Positions 9,590-17,208 of a DNA stretch of 22,326 bases are shown here, in pieces (positions within the stretch are counted from its first letter, which is position 1; every line of letters begins with the position of its first letter). This stretch comes from Clostridiales bacterium. GTDB lineage: Bacteria > Bacillota > Clostridia > Oscillospirales > Acutalibacteraceae. The position numbers were made by a program, and so were the translations under genes. Location of the stretch: assembly GCA_012728445.1 (NCBI GenBank), contig JAAYFA010000112.1:1-22326 (forward strand), in the 5' to 3' direction. The notes beneath the pieces are model-generated. The model saw nothing but the letters and a program-made list of their open reading frames with translations. It was not told the origin of the DNA and searched no databases.

Positions 9590-9666
9590 CCGCCCGTAGC
9601 GAAGTTGGATATCGCAGCAGATTCCGATTCTGAAGGCCGGGGGTTCGAATCCCTCCGGGCGGGCCA
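9590..9666 (+). tRNA. tRNA-Arg (anticodon CCG)
   Basis: A 77-nt cloverleaf can be folded by eye. The acceptor CCGCCCG pairs with CGGGCGG, followed by discriminator G and an encoded CCA (9664-9666). The D arm is GCGA/TCGC, the anticodon loop is TTCCGAT with CCG at positions 34-36 (reads CGG, arginine), and the T arm is GGGGG-TTCGAAT-CCCTC with one G-T pair. The lowest anticodon-stem position (27-43) appears to be a G-A mismatch. It stands as a single gene with its own promoter and terminator. Confidence 0.93.
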
Positions 9667-9673
9667 CAAAAAG

Positions 9674-9718
9674 AGAGACCGAAAAGTTTGACTATCAAGC
9701 TTTTTGGTCTCTTTTTTT
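9674..9718 (+). terminator. Rho-independent terminator of tRNA-Arg
   Basis: AGAGACCGAAAAGTTTG (9674-9690) pairs with 9696-9712 over 17 positions, with two G-T wobbles, around loop ACTAT. A run of seven T follows (9712-9718). Confidence 0.9.
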
Positions 9719-9744
9719 GTGCGTTATTTAGGTATGTATCACGA

Positions 9745-9773
9745 TTGACAAATACCGCCTCAACCGCTAAAAT
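9745..9773 (+). promoter_or_regulatory. Sigma-A promoter of the xylanase gene
   Basis: TTGACA (9745-9750, consensus) and TAAAAT (9768-9773) have a 17-base spacer. The -10 box is 30 bases before the xylanase ATG. I saw no clear catabolite-control (cre) site around it. Confidence 0.8.
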
Positions 9774-9803
9774 AGAACCATAAAAAACAAGGGGGTTTGC
9801 AAA

Positions 9804-10940
9804 ATGATTAACCGACTGGATAAACTGTTGTCTTTATTGATTGCCGGTGTGATGATGCTATCGTCCTTTTCATTCGATTCCCTGCATACTGAGGTCGTCC
9901 GCACCGATACGGAGGATTACATCGGGCTTAAAACCGCCTACGAGGATTATTTTAAAATCGGTGTGGCCGGTGGCTCAAGAACCCTGTTGGAAAACAAAGA
10001 AATGGTTTTGAAAAACTTCAACAGCATCACTTGTGAAAACGCGATGAAGGTCTATGCCATTCACCCTGCCGAAAACAATTGGCAGTTTGCCGAGGCGGAT
10101 GCCATCGCCAACCTTTGCAGAGAGAATGGATTGGTCATGCGCGGGCACACACTTGTCTGGGGTTATGCCTATGATGTTTGCCCATGGATGCTGTATGATG
10201 GCGATGATTATGCTTCGCCGGAGCTTTTTTATGCAAGACTCAAGGATCATGTGACAACCATAATCAATCGTTATGACGATGTGGTGTACGCTTGGGATGT
10301 CGTTAACGAAGCCTTGAATTACAACAGGTCAGACAAATATAAGGATTACTTGGTGTATCAAATTTATGGTGAAGATTATATAAAAAATACCTTCCGTTTT
10401 GCGGATGAAGCGCTCAATGCAATTGGGTCGGATGCAAAACTTTTTTTGAACGAAACAAAAATGGAGCGGAGTAGCGTAAAGGCCGACTATACTTACAACC
10501 TCATAAAACAACTGCAAGCGGAAGGAATTCGCATAGACGGTGTTGGGATACAAGGGCATTACGATTTTTACCACCCGAACGAGTCCGCCCGCAGGGTCGA
10601 TAAGACAATTAAACGTTTTGCGTCCCTTGGGCTTGATGTTGAAATCACCGAAATGGACATAACCATATATGATGATATTCTGCCGGGCGTAAAGTACGAA
10701 ACCTTGTCACAGTGGAGAGAAACTTTCCAGCGTGAAAGATACAAGAAGCTCTTTAAAGTGTACAGAGATAATGCCGATGTTATTACCAACGTCACCTTTT
10801 GGGGCGTGAACGATGCGGTGTCCTATAGGTCTGTGGGTGAAGACCGTGCGGATTGGCCACTGCTCTTTGATGTTGACTCCAACCCCAAGAGCAACTACTA
10901 TGCGGTGACAGACTTCTACTTTACCCAAAGTGTAAAGTGA
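9804..10940 (+). CDS. Secreted GH10 endo-1,4-beta-xylanase
   Basis: Cleaves internal beta-1,4 bonds of xylan outside the cell. The N-terminus is a signal peptide (about residues 1-30, with LLSLLIAGVMMLSSFSF as core). A single GH10 barrel follows: SITCENAMK, the MRGHTLVWG strand, WDVVNEA with acid/base Glu169, GVGIQGHYDF, ITEMDI with nucleophile Glu283, and VTFWGVNDA near the end. At 378 aa there is no room for a carbohydrate-binding, dockerin or surface-anchor domain, so this should be a free secreted enzyme. GGGGG ahead of the ATG serves as ribosome site, and it has its own consensus promoter. The glycyl radical enzyme gene starts 69 bases downstream. Confidence 0.95.
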   Translation: MINRLDKLLSLLIAGVMMLSSFSFDSLHTEVVRTDTEDYIGLKTAYEDYFKIGVAGGSRTLLENKEMVLKNFNSITCENAMKVYAIHPAENNWQFAEADAIANLCRENGLVMRGHTLVWGYAYDVCPWMLYDGDDYASPELFYARLKDHVTTIINRYDDVVYAWDVVNEALNYNRSDKYKDYLVYQIYGEDYIKNTFRFADEALNAIGSDAKLFLNETKMERSSVKADYTYNLIKQLQAEGIRIDGVGIQGHYDFYHPNESARRVDKTIKRFASLGLDVEITEMDITIYDDILPGVKYETLSQWRETFQRERYKKLFKVYRDNADVITNVTFWGVNDAVSYRSVGEDRADWPLLFDVDSNPKSNYYAVTDFYFTQSVK

Positions 10941-11009
10941 TAAAGCTTTACATATTTTAGCTTATTTCAATGTATATTATAAGAACAAGCTGTGCGGAAA
11001 GGCTTGAAA

Positions 11010-13178
11010 ATGAGCAATTTAGATCACCTGAAAGCCGAAATGAGGTTAGCGCCGCAAAACCAAAAAAAAGTGGCCAATTACCTCAAATACCTCGGCTATG
11101 CAGACCACTTTGATGCACCTTCGCCCATGGCACGTGCATACGCTGTGAAATCGCTTTTTTACGGGCATGAAAAATTCATTTATGACAGTGATTTGACAGC
11201 GGGTTCCGTAAGGGGCTTGCTGTCAGGCTCTTTTAACGTGTCGGACGAACTGCTCAAACGAGCGGACAAAGTCTGCCGGAGTTACGGGTCAAATGGATTT
11301 ATCACCAATGCGGACCACTTCGCACCGGATTACGAAACTTTTTTGCAAGACGGTGTCGGCGGTACGCTGGCAAAAATACAGCAGTCTTTAACAGACCTTG
11401 CGCATGATGCGGATTTTGAAGATAAAGCCATGTTTTTACGAGCGGCGGAAATTTCCATGCAAGCCTTTGGGCGGATGGTAGCCCAATACGGCGAGGCAGC
11501 GCAAAAAGCGGCGCAAAAAGCGGTGCAAAAAGCAGATGACCGGCAAAAAGAAAATTTGACGAAAATAGCAGAAATCTGCAAAAAGTTAGAACGGGAAAAA
11601 CCGGAGAGTTTTCACGAAGCACTGCAGCTCGTCTGGTTGGCACATACCGCTTTTTTGTACGAGGAACGCTATGCCATGGCCTTGGGGCGGTTAGATCAAT
11701 ATTTGTATCCCTTTTATCAACGTGATTTTAAAAAAGGTTGCTTGACGCGCGAAAGAGCTCTGGAGCTGATGGAATGCACCCTGTATAAAATCGGCGAACG
11801 GCGGTATTTTGGCGGCGACGATGTAGTAAACATCGCCATCGGCGGTGTCAATCCGGACGGCAGCGGAGCGGTGAATGACTTATCTTTCATCATTCTGGAA
11901 GCCGTGAAAAACTGCAACATCCCGGGACCCAACCTTTCCGCCCGAATTTATGATGGCGTGCCCGATGAATTTTTGGATAGGTGCTTACAGGTCATCGGCA
12001 CGGGGCTCGGTTACCCGGCGCTGATGAATGACGAGGTCAACATAGCGGCACTCCGGCGACACGGGTATAGGTTGGAAGATTGTCGTAATTACTGCATGGT
12101 CGGGTGCATTGAAAACTTTATCCCGGGCAAACAGCCACCCTGGTCGGACGGGCGCTACAATGTGCCCAAATACATCGAGCTTGCCCTCAATAACGGTCGC
12201 TGTATGCAAACCGGCGTGCAAATGGGCCCCGATACCGGTGATGCGCAGAATTTTACCACGATGGACCTTTTTCTGGCCGCCTTTGAAAAGCAGATGGAAG
12301 TTGGCTCTTCGGAATACATGATGTTTTTCCGTAACGAAAACGAGCGGTATAACCGCCGGCAGTACACGCAACCCTTCCTTTCCTGCTTCTGCCAAGACTG
12401 TATCGCAAGAGGGCGGGATATCAACGACGGCGGCGCGCTGTACCCGTCTGTGCACGGCGCGGGTTGTATGGGTATCGCCACGGTGGCGGACTCCTTGGCC
12501 GCTGTGGAAGAAGTTGTTTACAAGAAAAAATCGGTGTCAATAGAAACGCTCAAACAGGCGCTGGCCGCTGATTTTATAGGAGATGAACATCTCCGGCAGG
12601 AGCTCTTACGCGCACCGAAATATGGCAACAATAAGGATGAAGCAGACAAATATGCCGTATGGTATGTTTGCTATACGAACAAGTTGTTTTCAAAATACCG
12701 CACGCATGACGGCGGCGCCATCTATACCGCAATAGCGTCCAACACAAGCAACATTCCGGCCGGCAAAGAGGTCGCCGCTACACCGGACGGCAGGCATGCG
12801 GGCGAACCGCTCAGCGATGCGGCATCCCCCATGCGCGGGATGGATAAGGATGGTCCCACATCGGTCATCAATTCCATGACCAAGCCGGATTATACTTTGG
12901 TAGCCTGTGGCACCGTGCTCAACCAAAAGTTTGAGCCATCGATGTTTACGAGTGACGCCAAAAGAGCCAAATTGCTTGCACTTGTTAAAACCTACTTTCA
13001 AAAGGGTGGGCAGGAGATACAGATAAACGCCGTATCCCGCGAGGTGTTGTTTGCCGCAATGGAAAACCCGCAGGAATACGAGAATCTTGTTGTGAGAGTT
13101 TCGGGTTTTAGCGCAACCTATGTCCACTTGGATAAAAGCATCCAGCAGGATATTTTGGAACGCACAGAGCATGGATGA
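11010..13178 (+). CDS. Glycyl radical enzyme, pyruvate formate-lyase-like, substrate unknown
   Basis: An oxygen-sensitive radical enzyme of 722 aa. The family core is present: YPALMNDEVNIAALRRHGY, then CMVGCIEN with the predicted thiyl Cys366 and Glu368, then VPKYIELALNNG, and a C-terminal glycyl radical loop VVRVSGFSATYV with predicted radical Gly699. A single Cys in GCIE, rather than the Cys-Cys of true pyruvate formate-lyase, resembles the eliminase/dehydratase (diol dehydratase-like) branch. It is somewhat shorter than the usual ~780-850 aa. Residues 163-174 are a threefold AAQK-type repeat. The ATG 11010 follows GGAAAGG; the upstream GTG 10992 is less likely. No radical-SAM activating enzyme is in the window, although this is usually adjacent. 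A zinc alcohol dehydrogenase follows. Confidence 0.88.
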   Translation: MSNLDHLKAEMRLAPQNQKKVANYLKYLGYADHFDAPSPMARAYAVKSLFYGHEKFIYDSDLTAGSVRGLLSGSFNVSDELLKRADKVCRSYGSNGFITNADHFAPDYETFLQDGVGGTLAKIQQSLTDLAHDADFEDKAMFLRAAEISMQAFGRMVAQYGEAAQKAAQKAVQKADDRQKENLTKIAEICKKLEREKPESFHEALQLVWLAHTAFLYEERYAMALGRLDQYLYPFYQRDFKKGCLTRERALELMECTLYKIGERRYFGGDDVVNIAIGGVNPDGSGAVNDLSFIILEAVKNCNIPGPNLSARIYDGVPDEFLDRCLQVIGTGLGYPALMNDEVNIAALRRHGYRLEDCRNYCMVGCIENFIPGKQPPWSDGRYNVPKYIELALNNGRCMQTGVQMGPDTGDAQNFTTMDLFLAAFEKQMEVGSSEYMMFFRNENERYNRRQYTQPFLSCFCQDCIARGRDINDGGALYPSVHGAGCMGIATVADSLAAVEEVVYKKKSVSIETLKQALAADFIGDEHLRQELLRAPKYGNNKDEADKYAVWYVCYTNKLFSKYRTHDGGAIYTAIASNTSNIPAGKEVAATPDGRHAGEPLSDAASPMRGMDKDGPTSVINSMTKPDYTLVACGTVLNQKFEPSMFTSDAKRAKLLALVKTYFQKGGQEIQINAVSREVLFAAMENPQEYENLVVRVSGFSATYVHLDKSIQQDILERTEHG
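11496..11531 (+). repeat. Three 12-bp in-frame tandem repeats inside the radical enzyme gene
   Basis: The unit GCAGCGCAAAAA and two near copies encode AAQK-AAQK-AVQK (residues 163-174). This probably extends a surface helix by slippage. Confidence 0.75.
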
Positions 13179-13185
13179 GTAAAGC

Positions 13186-13205
13186 ACAGGCCGCATGCGG
13201 CCTGT
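13186..13205. repeat. 20-bp perfect palindrome between radical enzyme and alcohol dehydrogenase genes
   Basis: ACAGGCCGCA and its complement TGCGGCCTGT form a fully symmetrical 20-mer just after the radical enzyme stop; as RNA it is an 8-bp GC-rich stem with loop CATG. Only TTTACAT follows, so termination would be weak. It may set a step in expression between the two genes or be a protein site. Confidence 0.6.
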
Positions 13206-13230
13206 TTACATAAAAACAGGAGGGACAAAG

Positions 13231-14340
13231 ATGAGTAAAGTGAAGGCTACAGCAAAAGCAGCGGTCTTTAATGGACCCGAAAAACCATTTTCAATCAAGG
13301 AGTATGAACTGAAGCCGCCGCCGCAGGGGATGGCAAAAATCAAACTCGTTGCGAGCGGGATTTGCGGTACAGATGTTCATATTCATCACGGTAAAATTCC
13401 GGTGCCCTTCCCCGGCATCATCGGGCACGAATTTGTCGGCGTTGTGGAAGAGCTTTCACCCGAGGATAGTGCAGAATTCGGCATCAAGAGCGGTGACAGT
13501 GTCATTGTTGTTATTGCCTGCCCTTGTGGAGAATGCCTGCTGTGCACAGCGGGGGATGATGCCAATTGTCTGAATATGGGGCTGACAAACGGCGGTGACC
13601 CGGAAACGGCACCGCATTTTTACGGCGGCTATGCCGAGTACAATTATTCGCCGGTAAAAAACCTGGTTAAAATTCCGGAAGGGATTGGCGCAAAAACTGC
13701 GTGCGTCTTTGCCTGCGCGGGACCCACGGCGCTACATGCCTTCGGTCTTGCAAAAAAAGCCAACATCGACTTGGCACAGGTCTCAACCGCTGTGGTACAG
13801 GGCATGGGGCCGGTGGGGGCTTTCGCCATAATGTACTTGGCAAGCGTAGGCATAAAAAATGTTATCTGCGTCACCGGCCGCGCGAATGCTGAAAAAATGG
13901 CGGCAGCGCAAACGCTCGGTGCCACAAAGGTGTTTAATCTTCAGGATACACCGGACGATGAATTGACCGCAAAAGTACAAGCAATTTCCGGCGGAATCGG
14001 CGCAGATTTGGTCTTTGAGGCTTCCGGCAATCCGCAGGCGGTAGCACAGGGGCTGGGTATGCTCCGCAACCGCGGTGTTTACCTGATACCCGGGCAGTAT
14101 TCCAACAGCGGTATGGTGGAAATCGCACCGCAGTTAATCACATTTAAAGCCCTTCAGCTGATCGGCTCCTCCCAGTATTCCATGACGGATGTCATGGAAT
14201 ACCTCATGTTCCTTGAAGCGAATCCGCAGCTGCACGCCAAGATTTTATCGCTTGCGAGTTGCTACACGGTGGAGGATACGAATGCGGCGGTGGATGCGGT
14301 AAAATCCGGCAAGCATATTAAGACCATGCTGACAAATTGA
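13231..14340 (+). CDS. Zinc-dependent medium-chain alcohol dehydrogenase
   Basis: A 369-residue NAD(P)-dependent alcohol/polyol dehydrogenase. Predicted catalytic zinc ligands are Cys45 (SGICGTD), His66-Glu67 (GHEF) and Cys162 (FACAGPT). The structural zinc site is complete as Cys99, Cys102, Cys105, Cys113 within PCGECLLC...C. The Rossmann fold shows GMGPVG. The sequence resembles sorbitol/threonine-dehydrogenase-type enzymes; the substrate is open. ATG 13231 follows AGGAGGG closely, while an in-frame start at 13195 lies inside the palindrome and is unlikely. Placed 52 bases after the radical enzyme, it could reduce an aldehyde product or oxidise the alcohol substrate of that enzyme; this is inferred from position. 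The gene contains a perfect 12-bp inverted repeat at 14175-14202. Confidence 0.9.
   Translation: MSKVKATAKAAVFNGPEKPFSIKEYELKPPPQGMAKIKLVASGICGTDVHIHHGKIPVPFPGIIGHEFVGVVEELSPEDSAEFGIKSGDSVIVVIACPCGECLLCTAGDDANCLNMGLTNGGDPETAPHFYGGYAEYNYSPVKNLVKIPEGIGAKTACVFACAGPTALHAFGLAKKANIDLAQVSTAVVQGMGPVGAFAIMYLASVGIKNVICVTGRANAEKMAAAQTLGATKVFNLQDTPDDELTAKVQAISGGIGADLVFEASGNPQAVAQGLGMLRNRGVYLIPGQYSNSGMVEIAPQLITFKALQLIGSSQYSMTDVMEYLMFLEANPQLHAKILSLASCYTVEDTNAAVDAVKSGKHIKTMLTN
14175..14202 (+). repeat. Perfect 12-bp stem hairpin inside the alcohol dehydrogenase gene
   Basis: GTATTCCATGAC (14175-14186) and GTCATGGAATAC (14191-14202) are exact reverse complements around GGAT. The segment encodes YSMTDVMEY in the reading frame, so the coincidence costs the protein nothing visible. 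Confidence 0.8.
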
Positions 14341-14377
14341 CAAAAAGATTAAATATTATCAAGGGAGTATTTGTGAC

Positions 14378-15622
14378 ATGGTGAAATTCGGAAAGCAAAG
14401 TGCAAAAAGGCTTTTATGTCTGCTGCTTGTTCTCGGGATTATGTTGACGTCATATTCCTTTACCGCCTCGGCCCAAAATCCCTCAATGGAAATAGCCGAT
14501 GTAAAAAGTGCGGGTTTCCCGTTTATTTTCGTGGCCGGCTATGGTGGTTGGGGACAGTATGACAAGATTAATCGAACGGTATTCTATTGGGGCGGTTTGC
14601 AAGGCAACTTGGTAAAATATTTAAACAAGCAGGGTTTTGAATGTGCTGCGGCCTCCGTTGACCCGATTGGCAGTGCGTGGGACAGGGCATGTGAGCTTTA
14701 TGCCCAGCTTGCCGGCACGGTGGTGGATTACGGTGCGGTGCATGCCGCTCAATATGGACATGCCCGCTTTGGCTTTGATTACAGCGAAAAGCCGCTCTTA
14801 CAAGGCTGGGGGTCGGAGGTTGACGGTGGGGTCAAAAAAGTAAATTTTATCTGCCATAGTTTTGGTGGTGCAACAGCAAGGCTGCTGGCGGAGCTCTTGG
14901 CGAACGGTGACGCCGAAGAGGCAAGCGGAGCGAAAGACGATGTTTCACCCCTGTTTACCGGCGGCAAGGCCGAGTGGATTAATAGCATCACCGCTATTTC
15001 GTCCCCCCACAACGGCACCACCGCATTAGAAATGGCGATGCCGCTGTTCAAACTCCGTGAACTGCTGGGTATCAAAGGCAAAGATCGCCCGATACCGTCG
15101 CTCGGTCTCCTGGGCATCACGGAACATTTGCTTAAATTATCTAAGGCTATGGCAAAGGGCATGGGGCCCGATACGGGACTTTATGATTTGTCGCTTGACG
15201 GCGCTGCCGAGCTTAATCGGCGCATATCAACACTTGACAATATTTATTACTTTTCCCTGCCGGTTGACGGAACCACTGTTTCAGTCATTTCAAACCGAAG
15301 AGTGCCGGATATGAAAATACCGGAACTGATGGTTTGGCCAACCGAGATTTTTATGGGCGGGTACACCGGCGTTACAGCGGGCGGGATTACCATTGACAGC
15401 AGCTGGTTTTGCAACGACGGTGTCGTCAATACCGAGTCATGCAAAGCACCGCAAAACGAGGCAAGCCAGACCTATGACGAAAATCGTGTTGTTCCGGCAA
15501 TTTGGCAGGTGATGGAAACGGCGCAAGGCGTGCATTACACCATGGTAAACGGTGGATTTGTCTATATGGTGCGCATAAAGCCTTTTTATGTTGAGCATAT
15601 GACCTTGATTAATTCCTTATAA
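14378..15622 (+). CDS. Secreted lipase, family I.5-like (zinc-binding)
   Basis: An extracellular triacylglycerol lipase/esterase of 414 aa that resembles the Geobacillus thermophilic lipases. The signal peptide ends near FTASAQ (about residue 33). The catalytic triad is predicted as Ser161 in CHSFGG, Asp347 in NDGVVNTES and His386 in GVHYTMV. The family zinc site appears conserved in SAWDRACELYAQL (Asp), the two histidines of VHAAQYGHARFG, and Asp in YDLSLDGAAELNRR. PFIFVAGYGGWGQ is the oxyanion strand and YYWGG-type sequence follows (FYWGGLQGN). The nucleophile elbow has Cys-His-Ser where the thermophilic enzymes have Ala-His-Ser. AGGGAG precedes the ATG. It follows the dehydrogenase gene by 37 bases and probably shares its transcript. 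Confidence 0.9.
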   Translation: MVKFGKQSAKRLLCLLLVLGIMLTSYSFTASAQNPSMEIADVKSAGFPFIFVAGYGGWGQYDKINRTVFYWGGLQGNLVKYLNKQGFECAAASVDPIGSAWDRACELYAQLAGTVVDYGAVHAAQYGHARFGFDYSEKPLLQGWGSEVDGGVKKVNFICHSFGGATARLLAELLANGDAEEASGAKDDVSPLFTGGKAEWINSITAISSPHNGTTALEMAMPLFKLRELLGIKGKDRPIPSLGLLGITEHLLKLSKAMAKGMGPDTGLYDLSLDGAAELNRRISTLDNIYYFSLPVDGTTVSVISNRRVPDMKIPELMVWPTEIFMGGYTGVTAGGITIDSSWFCNDGVVNTESCKAPQNEASQTYDENRVVPAIWQVMETAQGVHYTMVNGGFVYMVRIKPFYVEHMTLINSL

Positions 15623-15658
15623 ATGCGGACATACAAAGAAAAAAGATATAAAAACATA

Positions 15659-15687
15659 TTGACAAAAGTTGATTTGACGCCTATAAT
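15659..15687 (+). promoter_or_regulatory. Consensus sigma-A promoter of arsR
   Basis: TTGACA (15659-15664) and TATAAT (15682-15687) match consensus at all 12 positions with a 17-base spacer. The operator starts six bases downstream of the -10 box, so a bound repressor would block initiation. Confidence 0.9.
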
Positions 15688-15692
15688 AAAAT

Positions 15693-15714
15693 CATATCAA
15701 ATATGTTTGATGTG
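15693..15714. promoter_or_regulatory. ArsR operator 1 (ATCAAA-N4-TTTGAT)
   Basis: ATCAAA (15696-15701) and TTTGAT (15706-15711) are perfect inverted half-sites around TATG, and pairing extends to 15693-15714 with one mismatch. It sits between the -10 box and the arsR start, a normal site for autorepression. Confidence 0.8.
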
Positions 15715-15724
15715 AGGCGATTCT

Positions 15725-16048
15725 ATGGGCTCAATATATGAAGAATACGCAAAAGTTTTTAAAGCGTTTTGCGATGAAAACCGATTACAAATCCTTGAGT
15801 TGCTGCAAAGCGGCGAAAAGTGCGCATGCGTTTTGCTGGAACAATTAAGCTTGGGCCAATCGGGGCTTTCCTACCATATGAAGATTCTTGTCGAATCCGG
15901 TATTGTGGAAAGCCGGCAAGAGGGCAAGTGGACACACTACAAAATCAGTCAAAAAGGCAGTGAAGTTGCGGCCAATTTGCTGAAAACGTTGACGACCGAG
16001 CATGCAGGAAGCATAAACGATGACTGCTGCAACACCTTGCGCAGCTAG
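15725..16048 (+). CDS. arsR: ArsR/SmtB-family metalloid-sensing repressor
   Basis: A 107-residue winged-helix repressor that releases DNA on binding a thiophilic metalloid. The helix-turn-helix is LGQSGLSYHMKILVESGIV, and the wing is SRQEGKWTHYKIS. Cys33 and Cys35 in EKCACVLLEQL match the place of the ELCVCDL arsenite/antimonite site at the start of the recognition domain. A second Cys-Cys pair (about residues 101-102) near the C-terminus could add a ligand. GTGAGGCGA precedes the ATG. It has a perfect promoter and its own operator, and a terminator follows directly. The downstream permease and thioredoxin-like genes are its likely targets. Confidence 0.93.
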   Translation: MGSIYEEYAKVFKAFCDENRLQILELLQSGEKCACVLLEQLSLGQSGLSYHMKILVESGIVESRQEGKWTHYKISQKGSEVAANLLKTLTTEHAGSINDDCCNTLRS

Positions 16049-16049
16049 C

Positions 16050-16081
16050 AAAAAGCCATCTTAAAGAAAAGATGGCTTTTT
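16050..16081 (+). terminator. Terminator between arsR and the permease gene
   Basis: AAAAAGCCATCTT (16050-16062) pairs perfectly with AAGATGGCTTTTT (16069-16081), a 13-bp stem ending in five T. It separates arsR from arsP, so the permease either has its own promoter or depends on partial read-through. Confidence 0.85.
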
Positions 16082-16093
16082 AGGGGCCTATGA

Positions 16094-16109
16094 ATCAAAA
16101 TTATTTGAT
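16094..16109. promoter_or_regulatory. ArsR operator 2, in front of the permease gene
   Basis: ATCAAA (16094-16099) and TTTGAT (16104-16109) are the same half-sites and spacing as operator 1. The nine bases CATATCAAA of operator 1 recur here on the other strand (16104-16112). Its presence after the arsR terminator suggests separate ArsR control of the permease. Confidence 0.75.
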
Positions 16110-16139
16110 ATGACTTTATATAAAGTGAGGTTGGCGAGC

Positions 16140-17153
16140 ATGCAGACATTAAAAGCAATCTGGTTTTTTATCCAGGACCAAATACTTGCGATGAAATGGT
16201 TGAATAAATTAGTCGGCAGCGGTCTTTCGGCAGCGGGGCTGGATATAGAAAGTCGTTTGGCGGGGAGTCTTCAGTTTTTTATTTATGATGTGATTAAAGT
16301 CACCCTGCTTTTGTGTGTGCTGATTTTTATGATCAGTTATATTCAGAGCTATTTTCCGCCCGAGCGCAGCAAGAAGATATTGGGTCGCTTTCGCGGCATC
16401 GGGGCAAATTCAATTGCCGCCTTGCTCGGTACGGTTACCCCTTTTTGCTCCTGCTCGTCCATCCCGCTTTTTATCGGCTTTACCTCCGCGGGGCTTCCGC
16501 TGGGGGTCACCTTTTCCTTCTTAATCTCTTCGCCGATGGTAGACCTCGGTTCGCTGGTTCTGCTCATGAGTATTTTTGGCCCAAAGGTAGCGGCTATTTA
16601 TGTGCTAGCGGGCTTAATCATCGCCGTACTCGGCGGTACGCTCATTGAAAAACTGCATATGGAGAAGTATATTGAAAGCTTTATCCTTACTGCGGGCAGT
16701 GTGGACATAGAGTCCCCCGATTTGACAAAAAAGGACCGCCTTGTTTATGCCAAAGAGCAAGTGTTCTCAACCTTCAAAAAGGTGTTCCCATATATTTTGG
16801 CCGGGGTCGGCATCGGTGCTGTTATTCATAACTGGATACCCGAAAACTGGGTGGAGTCGGTGCTCGGCAGCCATAATCCGTTTGGTGTAATTTTAGCGAC
16901 ACTCATCGGTGTACCGATGTATGCGGATATTTTTGGCACAATCCCCATTGCGGAAGCCCTGTTTTCAAAAGGCGCCCAGCTTGGCACTATTTTAGCCTTC
17001 ATGATGGCGGTCACCACGTTGTCCCTGCCGTCCATGATTATGTTGCGCAAGGCGGTTAAGCCAAAGTTATTGGCAGTTTTTATCGCCATATGTACGGTTG
17101 GGATTATCATCGTCGGGTATTTGTTTAATGTTGTGCAGCCGTTTATCGTATAA
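16140..17153 (+). CDS. arsP: ArsP/DUF318-family permease
   Basis: A 337-residue inner-membrane permease with about eight hydrophobic segments. The family signature is clear: TPFCSCSSIPLFIGF with Cys103 and Cys105, then GLPLGVTFSFLISSPMVD; the second half carries GVPMYADIFGTIPIAEAL. Characterised ArsP proteins export trivalent organoarsenicals such as methylarsenite; other DUF318 members have unknown cargo. ATG 16140 is preferred because GTGAGG (16125-16130) precedes it; the in-frame ATG 16110 abuts the operator and has no ribosome site. It is flanked by arsR and a Cys-rich thioredoxin-like gene, which supports metalloid efflux. No arsenate reductase or ArsM is in view. Confidence 0.88.
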   Translation: MQTLKAIWFFIQDQILAMKWLNKLVGSGLSAAGLDIESRLAGSLQFFIYDVIKVTLLLCVLIFMISYIQSYFPPERSKKILGRFRGIGANSIAALLGTVTPFCSCSSIPLFIGFTSAGLPLGVTFSFLISSPMVDLGSLVLLMSIFGPKVAAIYVLAGLIIAVLGGTLIEKLHMEKYIESFILTAGSVDIESPDLTKKDRLVYAKEQVFSTFKKVFPYILAGVGIGAVIHNWIPENWVESVLGSHNPFGVILATLIGVPMYADIFGTIPIAEALFSKGAQLGTILAFMMAVTTLSLPSMIMLRKAVKPKLLAVFIAICTVGIIIVGYLFNVVQPFIV

Positions 17154-17208
17154 GATGTGCTTATTCGTCATCGACCGAATAGTTATTTGAAATTGGAGGA
17201 AAGAGAAA

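Noticed and set aside
9590..9666. tRNA-Arg as an attachment site of an integrated element
   Set aside because: No integrase and no repeated tRNA 3' end was found nearby; the adjacent IS30 element does not overlap the tRNA.
10947..10980. Possible promoter before the radical enzyme gene (TTTACA with TATATT/TATTAT)
   Set aside because: The spacer is 20-22 bases, too long for a confident sigma-A promoter; transcription may come from the xylanase promoter.
11496..11531. Short tandem repeats considered as a CRISPR-like or satellite array
   Set aside because: Only three 12-bp in-frame units without spacers; no CRISPR array or cas gene is in the window.
11302..11643. Long minus-strand open frames within the radical enzyme, mannosidase, DUF255 and dehydrogenase genes
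   Set aside because: They are antisense shadows of GC-rich, clearly conserved coding genes; none has a motif or start signal.
16110..16139. Upstream in-frame ATG of the permease at 16110
   Set aside because: It abuts the operator and has no ribosome site, whereas ATG 16140 is preceded by GTGAGG.
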